From NCBI GenBank assembly GCA_947426305.1, contig CANEDP010000007.1:1-60521 (forward strand): a DNA stretch of 60,521 bases, written 5' to 3'. The notes under the pieces are model-generated. The model worked only from the letters and a program-made list of their open reading frames with translations. It had not been told where the DNA came from and made no database searches. Below, one piece after another: positions 25,979 through 35,347 of this stretch. The position numbers were made by a program, and so were the translations under genes. Every line of letters starts with the position of its first letter. The first letter of the stretch is position 1. This stretch comes from an uncultured Clostridia bacterium. Lineage in GTDB: Bacteria; Bacillota; Clostridia; TANB77; CAG-508.

Positions 25979-26974
25979 ATGAGTAATGATAAACTAATAA
26001 GTGTTATCATACCAGTATATAATGTAGAAAGATATTTAAAAAGATGTTTAGATTCAGTTACTAATCAAACTTATAAGAACTTAGAAATAATATTGATAAA
26101 TGATGGATCAACAGATAGTAGTGGGAGTATCTGCAATGAATATGCCAAAAAAGATAATAGGATTATTACAATACACAAGAAAAATGGCGGAGTATCCTCT
26201 GCTAGAAATAAAGGAATAGAAATTGCCAAAGGTGAATATATAGGTTTCATTGATAGTGATGATTATGTTGAATCTAATATGTATCAAGAATTATATAACG
26301 AAGCAATTCGTTCAGATGCAGATATTGTTATGACTAATTATACAGTAAAAACAGAAAAATATGAAAAAAAGCATTTTATTAATAAAGAAAGAGATGTCTT
26401 AAGTAAAGAAGAATTTTATGATAAATTGCTTGATAATTATTTTCAAGGCTATTTAACTACTAAATTGTTTAATAGGAGAATTATTTTTGCAACTAATAAA
26501 ATAATATTATTAAATGAGAAAGTACATATTTATGAGGATTTATTATTTTTAGTTAATGTAGCAAAAAATGGAAGTAAATTTGTATTTATTAATAGATATT
26601 TGTATAATTATTGTATTAGAGGGAATAGTGCTTACAATAATTATATTAGTAGTTATAATTCCAAACAACTTTCTATACTGGACGCTATGGATGAGATGTT
26701 AAGAGTGGTGGAAAAAGAGGCGTCAATGATAAGTATAAAATATAAAAAGGCATATATGGAAGTTGCCTTACAACTTTTTGAACAATATTGTATGTTTGAT
26801 AAAGCACGAGAAAATGATGAGAAGTATATAAAAGATTGCGTAAATAGGTATTATAAAGAAGTTTTAGAAAATAAAAATATATCATTGAAACAAAAAATAG
26901 TAATAATGATACATTTTAATTTCCCAAAACTGTTTCGAAATCTGAAAGAAATATATCATAAGTTTAAATATTAG
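25979..26974 (+). CDS. Family 2 glycosyltransferase
   Basis: A GT-A fold enzyme. ISVIIPVYNVERYLKRCLDS, EIILINDGSTDSS, ARNKGIEIAKGEYIGFIDSDDYVE (DxD as DSDD) and YEDLLFL appear in order. The length is 331 residues. ATG 25979 is chosen because GGAGG lies upstream; the open frame extends ten codons further. It adds one sugar of the repeat unit. Confidence 0.92.
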   Translation: MSNDKLISVIIPVYNVERYLKRCLDSVTNQTYKNLEIILINDGSTDSSGSICNEYAKKDNRIITIHKKNGGVSSARNKGIEIAKGEYIGFIDSDDYVESNMYQELYNEAIRSDADIVMTNYTVKTEKYEKKHFINKERDVLSKEEFYDKLLDNYFQGYLTTKLFNRRIIFATNKIILLNEKVHIYEDLLFLVNVAKNGSKFVFINRYLYNYCIRGNSAYNNYISSYNSKQLSILDAMDEMLRVVEKEASMISIKYKKAYMEVALQLFEQYCMFDKARENDEKYIKDCVNRYYKEVLENKNISLKQKIVIMIHFNFPKLFRNLKEIYHKFKY

Positions 26975-26994
26975 ATAAAGATTGGTAGATAAAA

Positions 26995-28182
26995 ATGAAA
27001 AAGAAGAAACTATTGTTTATAACTGATTCACTAAAAATTGGAGGAACTGAAAAAAGTTTAATCACTATTTTAAGTAATTTTGACTATAAAAAGTATGATG
27101 TTGATTTATATTTGTTAAATTATTGTGGAGAATTTATAGAATTTTTGCCAAAGCAAGTAAATCTTTTACCAGAAGATAAAGATTTCAAAGTATTTATGGA
27201 AAATAGAATATTGGCGCCATTTAAATTTATAGTTAAGTTTAAATTTAATAAATTTTATTATTCTTTAAAATATTTGTTATTTAGTGCTAAAAATAAAATA
27301 ATGAATAGGGAGCTATATATTGGATGGAACAGTATAAAACATCTTTTGAAGGATATTTCGAAAGAGTATGATGTATCAATTTCTTTTTTAGAAAGAAAGA
27401 GTATATATTTTAATATTGATAAAGTAACATCAAGACTAAAAATAGGATTTATTCAAACGGATTATAGCAACTATCCATTTAATTATAATTTGGATAATTA
27501 TTATTTTCAATTTTATAAAAAAATAATTGCTGTTTCTGAGTCAGGAAAAAAGTCTTTAGAACAAATATTTCCACAATATAAAGAAAAATTTACAATAATA
27601 AATAATATTATTCCTGTAGAACTAATAAAAGAGATGGCGAAAGAAGATTTGGAAATACAATATAATAAATGTAATATAGTAACGGTTGGGAGATTTTCAC
27701 AAGAGAAGGGAATTGATAGGATTATTCCTATATGCCAGAAATTAAAAGAAAAGAAGTTGCAATTTAAATGGTATATTATAGGGGATGGAAAAGATTTTTT
27801 ACTTATAAAAGATAAGATTAAGAAAAATAAATTAGACGAATATTTAATTTTAACGGGTTCTGATATTAATCCATATAAATGGATTAATATTGCAGATATT
27901 TATGTACAACCTTCTCGAGTGGAAGGATTTGGTATTACAGTAGCCGAGGCTAAGGTACTTAGAAAGCCAATTGTTGCAAGTAAAATACCTGCTTTTGAGG
28001 AACAATTAGAAAATAGAAAAAATGGAATTTTGTGTGATACCGAAGATGAATTTGCTGTTGCAATAGAAGAACTAATAGAAAATGAGAAAATAAGAAAAAG
28101 GTTAGTTAGTAATATAGAAATTTATGATAATTCTGCTGAAGAATTACGCAAACTATATCATATTATAGAAGAAATTAATTGA
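26995..28182 (+). CDS. GT-B glycosyltransferase
   Basis: The N-terminus FITDSLKIGGTEKSLI, the middle GFIQTDYSN and VTVGRFSQEKGIDRI, and the C-terminal VQPSRVEGFGITVAEAK are characteristic of family 4. The length is 395 residues. It lies 20 bases after the GT2 gene in the same operon. Confidence 0.9.
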   Translation: MKKKKLLFITDSLKIGGTEKSLITILSNFDYKKYDVDLYLLNYCGEFIEFLPKQVNLLPEDKDFKVFMENRILAPFKFIVKFKFNKFYYSLKYLLFSAKNKIMNRELYIGWNSIKHLLKDISKEYDVSISFLERKSIYFNIDKVTSRLKIGFIQTDYSNYPFNYNLDNYYFQFYKKIIAVSESGKKSLEQIFPQYKEKFTIINNIIPVELIKEMAKEDLEIQYNKCNIVTVGRFSQEKGIDRIIPICQKLKEKKLQFKWYIIGDGKDFLLIKDKIKKNKLDEYLILTGSDINPYKWINIADIYVQPSRVEGFGITVAEAKVLRKPIVASKIPAFEEQLENRKNGILCDTEDEFAVAIEELIENEKIRKRLVSNIEIYDNSAEELRKLYHIIEEIN

Positions 28183-28253
28183 AAAAGAGATTTGGACTAG
28201 ATATATAGTAAGAAAGGAGTTATTGAGTTTAATTTACTCAATAGAAAAGGATT

Positions 28254-29648
28254 GTGGTATTTTCATCAACTGTTTTTTTATTTTTGTTTTTACCAATTGT
28301 ATTGATTGTTTATTATAATCCAATTATAAAAGCAAGAAAATTTAGAAATATTTTTTTGCTTTTAGCAAGTTTACTATTTTATGCCTATGGGGAACCTATT
28401 TTTGTGTTTTTCATGTTATTTTCAATTATTGTTAATTACTTTTTGGGGATAAAAGTGGCTAAAAGTCAATACAGAAAAGTTTATATTAAAATTGCTTATA
28501 TATATAATCTATTTGTATTATTTATATTTAAATATTTGACATTTACATTAAAAAATTTAAGCTTATTGTTGAATAAAGACAACCTTGTGCTAGATATAGC
28601 TTTACCAATTGGAATTTCATTTTTTACATTTCAGATGTTATCATATGTAATAGATGTGTATAGAAATCCAAAAAAGTTGCAAAAAAATATTTTAAATGTT
28701 GCTTTATATGTATCACTGTTTCCACAACTTATTGCGGGACCAATCGTTAGATATGAAACAGTGGCAGAAGAATTAGAGAACCGAGAAGAAACACTAGATG
28801 ATTTTATAAACGGTATTTACCGATTTGTATATGGATTGGGCAAGAAAGTATTAATCTCTAATTATGTAGGGTTAATTGCAGACAACATTTTTTATAGTCT
28901 ACAGACAACCTCAATATCGGTTTGTACAGCATGGATTGGAGCGATTGCTTATACTTTACAAATTTATTTTGATTTTTCAGGATATAGTGATATGGCAATC
29001 GGCTTAGGAAAGATGTTTGGATTCCATTTTGATGAAAACTTTAACTATCCATATATAGCCGATTCGATAACTGATTTTTGGAAAAGATGGCATATATCAT
29101 TATCCACATGGTTCAGAGATTATGTTTATATACCATTAGGTGGAAATCGAGTTTCAAATAAAAGACATATTATTAATCTATTTATCGTTTGGCTATTTAC
29201 TGGTATTTGGCATGGAGCAAACTGGACGTTTATTGTTTGGGGATTATATTATTTTGCTTTATTGTTATTAGAAAAGAAGACTAAAATAATTCAAAAATTA
29301 GGAAAGTTCTCACATCTATATACAATGTTATTAGTGATTATTTCATGGGTCATTTTTAGAGCAGATAATTTGTCAGTTGCAATTTCGTATATAGGAAATA
29401 TGTTTGGAGTAGGTTCAACATTTTTTATTGATGATATGGCAATAGATTATATAAAATTAACAGGCCTAATTATTCCATTGGGAATTTTATTATCTACTCC
29501 ATTTATGACAAAAACTTGGAAAAAAATAAGGATAAAAGATGGTATGAAAAGTTTTATAAAAGTAAGTATTATATTAGCGATATTTATATGTTCAGTATTA
29601 GTTTGTATAGGTTCAACTTATAATCCATTTATTTATTTTAATTTCTAG
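28254..29648 (+). CDS. MBOAT family O-acyltransferase (AlgI/DltB-like)
   Basis: Start GTG 28254 gives the family's standard opening (MVFSSTVFLFLFLP). The 464-residue polytopic protein has WKRWHISLSTWFRDYVYIPLGGNR and GIWHGANWTFIVWGLYY, with the catalytic His of MBOAT enzymes in WHGANW. AlgI-type proteins pass acyl groups across the membrane to a periplasmic or extracellular transferase, here probably the AlgJ-like protein encoded next. Confidence 0.93.
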   Translation: MVFSSTVFLFLFLPIVLIVYYNPIIKARKFRNIFLLLASLLFYAYGEPIFVFFMLFSIIVNYFLGIKVAKSQYRKVYIKIAYIYNLFVLFIFKYLTFTLKNLSLLLNKDNLVLDIALPIGISFFTFQMLSYVIDVYRNPKKLQKNILNVALYVSLFPQLIAGPIVRYETVAEELENREETLDDFINGIYRFVYGLGKKVLISNYVGLIADNIFYSLQTTSISVCTAWIGAIAYTLQIYFDFSGYSDMAIGLGKMFGFHFDENFNYPYIADSITDFWKRWHISLSTWFRDYVYIPLGGNRVSNKRHIINLFIVWLFTGIWHGANWTFIVWGLYYFALLLLEKKTKIIQKLGKFSHLYTMLLVIISWVIFRADNLSVAISYIGNMFGVGSTFFIDDMAIDYIKLTGLIIPLGILLSTPFMTKTWKKIRIKDGMKSFIKVSIILAIFICSVLVCIGSTYNPFIYFNF

Positions 29649-29657
29649 GAGGAAAAT

Positions 29658-30989
29658 ATGAAATCTAGTAAAATCCAAGTTATTGGTAGTTTTTTGATTA
29701 TTGCTATTTTAGTTGTAATGATGCTATATACAGTAGTTTGTGCAATATTTCAAATTATAATAAAAGCTGGTGTATCAAATAATTATATCAATGAAATTTT
29801 TGGGGCTGAAAAGAGTTCTATCGTAGAAATAGATTTTTCTCAATTGTATCCATTTCAGAATACTGAAAAAGAAGTAATAGAAAAAAACCCAATAGAAAAG
29901 TATAAAAGTATTATAGAAAAAGCGAAAAATCAAATAGAAAGCTTTACTTCTAAGAAGTTGTTAGGATATGAAAAATTTATAGAGTATTCATATGTATATA
30001 ATGATTTAATATCATATAGTTTGGTAGCAAATTCAAATAATGATACAAGAATAGAATCAGAAGATGGCTATTTTTCATGGCTAGTAAAAAAAAGAGATGT
30101 GACAGAATGTGTCAATCGACTAATAGAATTTAATGACTACTTGAATGATTTAAATATTAATTTATTATATGTACAAGCACCAAACAAAATATCTCAAACG
30201 CAAAAGATATCTAGTATTTATAAAGACTATTCAAATGAAAATATGGATAATTTGCTAAAAGCTATAAAAAATAAAATTGATTATATTGATTTGAGGGAAA
30301 ATATAAATAAGGCTAAATTAAATTATTTAAAACTTTTTTATAAAACAGATCATCACTGGTTACCCGAAACGGGTTTGTGGGCTACAAAAGAAATTTCTAG
30401 TTATTTAAATAATTATTATGAAATGAATTTAAAGATAGAAAATAGCAATTTTGAAAATTACAATATTGAAAGATATCCGAAAATGTATTTAGGGTCTGAT
30501 GGAAGATATGTTAGTTTGAAAAATGCTGAACCGGAGGACTTTTGTTTGCTAATACCTAAATTCGAAACGAAACTAAATGTGAAAATATTAGATATGCAGA
30601 TGAACAAAACTGATACTTTTGAAAATGTACTTATTGACTGGTCTAAAGTTAAGTATAAAAATTACTATAAGATTAGTCAATATTCTGCTTATTTATATGG
30701 AGATAGACCTTTAATTGAAATTCATAATGAATATATAGATAATAACAAAAAAATATTGCTACTAAGAGATAGTTTTAGTGCAGTAGTTGAACCATTTTTA
30801 GCTTTAGAAAATGAGTATTTATCCATTATTGACTTAAGAAAATTTAGTGGTAGCCTAAAATCTTATATTCATGAGTTTAGACCAGATGTTGTTGTGATTT
30901 TGTATAATGCAAATGCAATAGTAGATTTGAATGACAGCTCTACAGCAATGACTTTTGAAGATTTAGCAAATATGTGGGATTTTGAATAA
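29658..30989 (+). CDS. AlgJ/AlgX-like (DHHW) SGNH acetyltransferase partner
   Basis: One N-terminal membrane anchor (residues 8-32) and an extracellular domain. The DHHW signature appears as KTDHHWLPETGLWAT near residue 230, and a second block LLLRDSFSAVVEP provides the SGNH nucleophile Ser. Such proteins accept acyl groups from the MBOAT partner and O-acetylate the exported polysaccharide. The length is 443 residues, nine bases after the MBOAT gene. Confidence 0.88.
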   Translation: MKSSKIQVIGSFLIIAILVVMMLYTVVCAIFQIIIKAGVSNNYINEIFGAEKSSIVEIDFSQLYPFQNTEKEVIEKNPIEKYKSIIEKAKNQIESFTSKKLLGYEKFIEYSYVYNDLISYSLVANSNNDTRIESEDGYFSWLVKKRDVTECVNRLIEFNDYLNDLNINLLYVQAPNKISQTQKISSIYKDYSNENMDNLLKAIKNKIDYIDLRENINKAKLNYLKLFYKTDHHWLPETGLWATKEISSYLNNYYEMNLKIENSNFENYNIERYPKMYLGSDGRYVSLKNAEPEDFCLLIPKFETKLNVKILDMQMNKTDTFENVLIDWSKVKYKNYYKISQYSAYLYGDRPLIEIHNEYIDNNKKILLLRDSFSAVVEPFLALENEYLSIIDLRKFSGSLKSYIHEFRPDVVVILYNANAIVDLNDSSTAMTFEDLANMWDFE

Positions 30990-31038
30990 AATAAAAACAT
31001 TAAGAAAACTACTTAAAATCAGTAAGAAAGGACAAAAT

Positions 31039-32586
31039 ATGACTAATACAAGAACAATTAATTCTATAAAAAATAGCCTAACATCTACAATGGTATATAT
31101 TATTAATATTTTAATGGGTTTTATATCACAAGCCATATTCATTCGAATGTTGGGTGCGGAATATAATGGAATTAAAGGTTTATTTACTAATATATTGAGT
31201 ATGCTAAATATTGCAGAATTAGGTTTCGGTTCTGCAATTGTATATCACTTATATAAGCCAATGTCAGAAAAAAACACACAGCAAATTAAAACTTTAGTAA
31301 AATACTATAGAAATGTTTATCATTTAATTGCGGGCATTATTTTTATAATAGGAATTATAATATTACCAATTATTCCCATCATAGTTGGAGAAATTTCTGT
31401 ACCAGAGAACATTAACTTTTTATTTTTATTGTACTTGTTAAGTACCGTATTTTCGTATTTGCTTGCCTATAAAAGATCGGTTTTATATGCAGATCAGAAA
31501 AATTATATTACCAATATAGTTAGCGGGATGTTTGCAATTTTTAAGAATTTTATACAAATAGCCATTATTATATTTATACAAAATTTTACTTTATATTTAT
31601 TAAGCCAAATTGTTTTTGCATTGTTAGAAAATATAATAATAAATATGATAGTCAACAGACAATATCCATATGTTAAAGATTTAAGCGATAGTAAAGATAT
31701 TTCAAAAAATTTGAAAAAAGATATTTTCACAAAAGTAAAAGGCTTACTATTTCATAAAATTGGAGGATTTGTTGTTTTAGGAACAGATAATATCATTATA
31801 TCCATGGCAGATGGATTAGGTGTAGTTGCAGTTGGTATGTATGCTAATTATAATATGATAATTGGACAAGTAAAGAATTTATTTGGAAGTGTTATAAATT
31901 CTTTAATGGCTAGTGTAGGAAATTTGTTGATTGAAAAAGATAAATCTAAAGTACGTTTAATTTATAAGTCAATACTTTTAATGGATTCGTGGATATTTTG
32001 TTTTTGTGCCATCTCAATATACTGTATGATAGAACCATTTATAGAAATATGGATTGGAAAAGAATATTTGCTTTCAAAATTTGTATTAATTGTATTAGTT
32101 GTAAACTTATATATACAAGGAGTTCGATTTACAACATTAACATTTAAAGAAGCTGCTGGAATTTTTTATGAAGATAGGTTTGTGCCATTAGTCGAATCAA
32201 TTGTAAATATTGCATTTTCCCTTATTTTTGTACGATTTTTTGGTTTAGCAGGTGTTTTTATGGGGACGATAACAAGTACAATGCTTGTATTTTTATATAG
32301 CTATCCTAAATATGTATACAAGCTAGTTTTAGAAGGAACTTATCTAGAATATTTTAAATTACATATCAAACATGGACTTTTAACTTTAATTATTTGTTTA
32401 ATAACAGGTTATATATCTAGTTTCATATTAGTTTCAAATATATGGTTACAATTAATTTTAAATGGAATCTTGTGTTTATTTCTGCCTAATTTTTTATACT
32501 TTTTATTTGCAACGAGAATGCCAGAGTTTGACTTTTACAAAGAAAAAATAGAGAATATGATGAAAAACAGAAAAAAAGATAAATAA
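31039..32586 (+). CDS. Wzx-type polysaccharide flippase
   Basis: A MOP-superfamily membrane protein of 515 residues with about 12-14 helices. It begins with a helix after NSLTSTMVYIINILMGFISQ and has the RMLGAEYNGIKGLFTNILSML segment typical of bacterial flippases. It flips the lipid-linked repeat unit to the outer face. ATG 31039 follows AAGAAAGGA; the open frame extends upstream into the previous gene. It is the last gene of the locus. Confidence 0.9.
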   Translation: MTNTRTINSIKNSLTSTMVYIINILMGFISQAIFIRMLGAEYNGIKGLFTNILSMLNIAELGFGSAIVYHLYKPMSEKNTQQIKTLVKYYRNVYHLIAGIIFIIGIIILPIIPIIVGEISVPENINFLFLLYLLSTVFSYLLAYKRSVLYADQKNYITNIVSGMFAIFKNFIQIAIIIFIQNFTLYLLSQIVFALLENIIINMIVNRQYPYVKDLSDSKDISKNLKKDIFTKVKGLLFHKIGGFVVLGTDNIIISMADGLGVVAVGMYANYNMIIGQVKNLFGSVINSLMASVGNLLIEKDKSKVRLIYKSILLMDSWIFCFCAISIYCMIEPFIEIWIGKEYLLSKFVLIVLVVNLYIQGVRFTTLTFKEAAGIFYEDRFVPLVESIVNIAFSLIFVRFFGLAGVFMGTITSTMLVFLYSYPKYVYKLVLEGTYLEYFKLHIKHGLLTLIICLITGYISSFILVSNIWLQLILNGILCLFLPNFLYFLFATRMPEFDFYKEKIENMMKNRKKDK

Positions 32587-32599
32587 AAAGGAGTCCCTC

Positions 32600-32912
32600 A
32601 TGTACTACACCTACATCCTCCGCTGCACCGACAGCACCCTCTACACCGGCATAACCACCGACCTTACGCGTCGTATGGAAGAGCATTTCTCTCGGAGGCG
32701 AAAAATGTGCCAAATACACACTGCGCCATAAACCCCAAAAACTAGAAATAGCGTGGGAATCTGAAACTCGAGTGTTAGCGTCTAAATTAGAATATCATAT
32801 TAAAAAAAGTTTGACCAAAGCCCAAAAAGAAGAATTAATTAAAAATCCAAAGAAATTAGAAGAATTTTTGGGAGATAAAATTGAAAGTAAATTGTATAAA
32901 ATTGTGCTATAA
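32600..32912 (+). CDS. GIY-YIG nuclease domain protein (UPF0213-like), CGG +1 shift
   Basis: Start ATG follows AAAAGGAG. The opening YYTYILRCTDSTLYTGIT contains the GIY-YIG pair (YTYI, YTGI), then LTRRMEEH. Codon 32 is CGG (32693). Skipping the C yields HFSGGEKCAKYTLRHKP, the expected continuation of small GIY-YIG proteins, and 103 residues in all; without the shift the frame derails before the catalytic Glu region. The first 85 bases are strikingly GC-rich (CTC, CGC, ACC, GAC codons), unlike the AT-rich second half and all neighbours. A recombined or transferred 5' end is possible. Confidence 0.8.
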
Positions 32913-33057
32913 AAATAGAATGCATCTCAATTTTAAGCCACTTATTTAGAAATTTAGAGAAAAATTTTATTCATGAATAACCAATCCTTTTAAAACGGCA
33001 AATAAATGTGTTTTAAGGGGATTTCATAATATTGAACCAATTATTGAAACAATACTA

Positions 33058-33086
33058 TTGCAATTTACATAAGAATATGATACAAT
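33058..33086 (+). promoter_or_regulatory. Promoter of the HD-domain gene with spacer element and leader hairpin
   Basis: TTGCAA (33058-33063) and TACAAT (33081-33086) are 17 bases apart; the spacer carries TTTACATAAG. A perfect 8-bp hairpin CTTGTAGC/GCTACAAG with a three-base loop (33113-33131) lies in the leader. The remainder of the 32913-33174 gap shows nothing else I can support. Confidence 0.65.
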
Positions 33087-33174
33087 TAATATATGACAAA
33101 ATTTATGTCTTCCTTGTAGCGTGGCTACAAGTGTCTATCAAAATAACAAATAATAACAAGGAGGAGAAATAACT

Positions 33175-34650
33175 ATGGTAGAAGAAAGGAAACAACATCC
33201 ACTGACCAGTTATGAGTCAATAAAGGCAATTATGTCAGCTTTGACTTGTGTTGCTGATGACATTCGGTGGATGGGGGCAGGAGGTTCTCTGTACACGAAT
33301 CTTGCTAATGGCGCATTAAGAGGATATATTGCCTCTGAATTGATTCACGCTTCTGAAAATGAAGGCGTTATAATCAAAAAATATAATGTAGCCAAAAGTT
33401 TGATTTGTGCTACATTGAAAAAGTCAACAGGTGAGGTTAAGAAAGACGTTAAGAAGGAATCGTGTAAGGAAATTGATGTAGACAAGCCACTTTTTGATCA
33501 GATAATTCCGTATACAGAGTATCGTATAGAAGCAGGCGTAGAAGCTGCTAACGAACTCTTCTTCAGGAATAGTGAGGAAGAAGAACGTTTAGTAGAAGTG
33601 GCAACGGTTATTGCTCGATATGTTGAATTAATCGAACTTAAACACAAAGTTCCAATTGAATATTATTCTTCAAAGGAAAGAGAATGTAAAAATTCTTTGG
33701 ATGCTTATAAAGAGGCCTCTATTCCGGGAGTAGATTACTGCACATCGAGAACTGCATTAGAAAGGTATGTAGAAATATCAAAGAGTTTAAGAGAGCAGCC
33801 AAGGTGGAAGCTACAAGCATCTCCGAATAAAATTTCAATATTAGAGCATTCGTATGTAACTGGAGTTTTAGCTTTTTTCAATTGTTTGGAATTAACAGGA
33901 AATGAAGAAGAAGCGGGGAAATGCTTTTTTATGGGAATTGATCATGATCTTTCAGAAACTTGGACAGCAGATACGCCTTCTAGTTTGAAGGATAAGCCAC
34001 TTGAAGAAATAATCAAAAGTTATTTTTACAAGTATTCTTCTAATGCTGAAATTGATGTTGATGGTATATTTGAGGAGATTAAGACTTTAACCAAAATGGA
34101 ACAAAGGGCGCAACTAGAAGAGTTTGCTATAAAAAACTTCGGAACCGTTCCTAAAGATTTAAGAAAAGTCTTGAATCTTTTTGAAGCTGGAAAGAATATC
34201 AGAACTGGCATAGAAATTGTGGAAGATAAGTTTCTAGAAGAAAATTTCTATAAAAAGTTGCCAGATTATATGGTATCCAAAACAAAGGAACTTATGTATG
34301 AAGAACCAGAGAACAAAGACTATTTTCCAACCATTAAAGCAGCTGATTATATTGGTGCTGCTTGGGAATGCTGGTATGAGTGCTTGTATGGTTCAAATGA
34401 TTCTTATTTCGTTGGTCCAATAAGAAGAACAATTCCAGATGTTGAATCTGGAAAGTACAAAACTGGTCCGAATATCCGAAAGCTCTTAGATTTTTATAAG
34501 GAGGAGACTGAAACTTTTATTAATAGCTCAACAATCTCTAGAGAGGTTGAGAAACTGAAAAAAGAGAATGAAGAATTGAGAAAAGAGAGTAAAGACATGA
34601 AAAAAGAGATTGCAGAGTTGAAAGAGGCTCTGAAACAACTGGAAAAATAA
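33175..34650 (+). CDS. HD-domain (YfbR-like) phosphohydrolase-like protein
   Basis: The central region ISILEHSYVTGVLAF, then GIDHDLSETWTADTPSSLK, matches the histidine/aspartate metal motifs of YfbR/HDDC2-type 5'-nucleotidases (EHS...HDxxE...DxP). The N-terminal 150 residues are not recognised, and the C-terminal 45 residues form a heptad coiled coil (EKLKKENEELRKES). The length is 491 residues. Codon 31 is CGG (33265) read as Arg in DDIRWMG; a +1 shift would terminate within about 20 codons. It is a single gene with its own promoter and terminator, and less AT-rich than its neighbours. Confidence 0.7.
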   Translation: MVEERKQHPLTSYESIKAIMSALTCVADDIRWMGAGGSLYTNLANGALRGYIASELIHASENEGVIIKKYNVAKSLICATLKKSTGEVKKDVKKESCKEIDVDKPLFDQIIPYTEYRIEAGVEAANELFFRNSEEEERLVEVATVIARYVELIELKHKVPIEYYSSKERECKNSLDAYKEASIPGVDYCTSRTALERYVEISKSLREQPRWKLQASPNKISILEHSYVTGVLAFFNCLELTGNEEEAGKCFFMGIDHDLSETWTADTPSSLKDKPLEEIIKSYFYKYSSNAEIDVDGIFEEIKTLTKMEQRAQLEEFAIKNFGTVPKDLRKVLNLFEAGKNIRTGIEIVEDKFLEENFYKKLPDYMVSKTKELMYEEPENKDYFPTIKAADYIGAAWECWYECLYGSNDSYFVGPIRRTIPDVESGKYKTGPNIRKLLDFYKEETETFINSSTISREVEKLKKENEELRKESKDMKKEIAELKEALKQLEK

Positions 34651-34659
34651 TTCTACCAT

Positions 34660-34694
34660 ATCCCCTAGCTTGACTTTCAGCTGGGGGATTTTTC
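34660..34694. terminator. Intrinsic terminator after the HD-domain gene
   Basis: ATCCCC with TAGC pairs with GCTGGGGGAT around a short loop and is followed by TTTTT. Confidence 0.85.
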
Positions 34695-34750
34695 ATATTC
34701 TATCTATTGTAATTATATTTTTTATATGATATATTAACAAAAAGGAGCGT

Positions 34751-35332
34751 TTGTCAAAAATGGGAATGTCAATTGAAGAATATCGAAAAATTGTTTTAAA
34801 AGATCGAGATTTGAGACCTAAAGCCTTAAATCGACAATTGCAAGGTCAAATCAATCGTGAATTAGGTAAAAATTTTGAAGAACAAATTGAATTGATTTGC
34901 GAAATTTATAAACGAAACAAATTAGCTATGATTGAAAAAACCCCAGAACCAATGAAAATTCTAAAACATATTGAAAATGGACGTTTTGAAACTGTTTTTA
35001 CCAAATCGGCTCAACCAGATTTTAAAGGAACACTAAAAGGTGGTCAAACGGTTGTGTTTGATGCAAAATTCACAGAAACGCCAAAAATAACGTATCAAGC
35101 CTTAAGCGATTTTCAAAGAGAAACTTTGCTGTCGTATCGAGAATTAGGAGCGAAAGCATTTGTTTTAGTTGGTTTTATGGATGGAAATATGTATCCTGTT
35201 GATATTAATTTATGGATTAATATGCAAAATATTTTTGGACATAAACATATCAAACAAGTTGAACTAGAAGATAGATTACTTCGTGCCAAACGAGCCCAAA
35301 ACGGAATCATTGATTTTTTAGGAATGGTTTAA
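34751..35332 (+). CDS. recU: RecU family Holliday-junction resolvase
   Basis: RecU cleaves Holliday junctions in Bacillota. The core KSAQPDFKGTLKGGQTVVFDAKFTETPKITYQALSDFQ gives the active-site D, E/D-x-K geometry of the family, followed by LGAKAFVLVGF. The length is about 190 residues. Start choice: TTG 34751 is very close to GGAG, ATG 34760 is farther; both give the same protein but for three residues. A promoter with TTGTAA and TATATT lies just upstream (34708-34736). Confidence 0.82.
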   Translation: MSKMGMSIEEYRKIVLKDRDLRPKALNRQLQGQINRELGKNFEEQIELICEIYKRNKLAMIEKTPEPMKILKHIENGRFETVFTKSAQPDFKGTLKGGQTVVFDAKFTETPKITYQALSDFQRETLLSYRELGAKAFVLVGFMDGNMYPVDINLWINMQNIFGHKHIKQVELEDRLLRAKRAQNGIIDFLGMV

Positions 35333-35347
35333 AAATAGGAGGAAAAG

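Noticed and set aside
16477..32586. Polysaccharide locus as a prophage or conjugative element
   Set aside because: No integrase, transposase, structural or transfer gene and no flanking direct repeats were seen; variation in base composition is usual for capsule loci.
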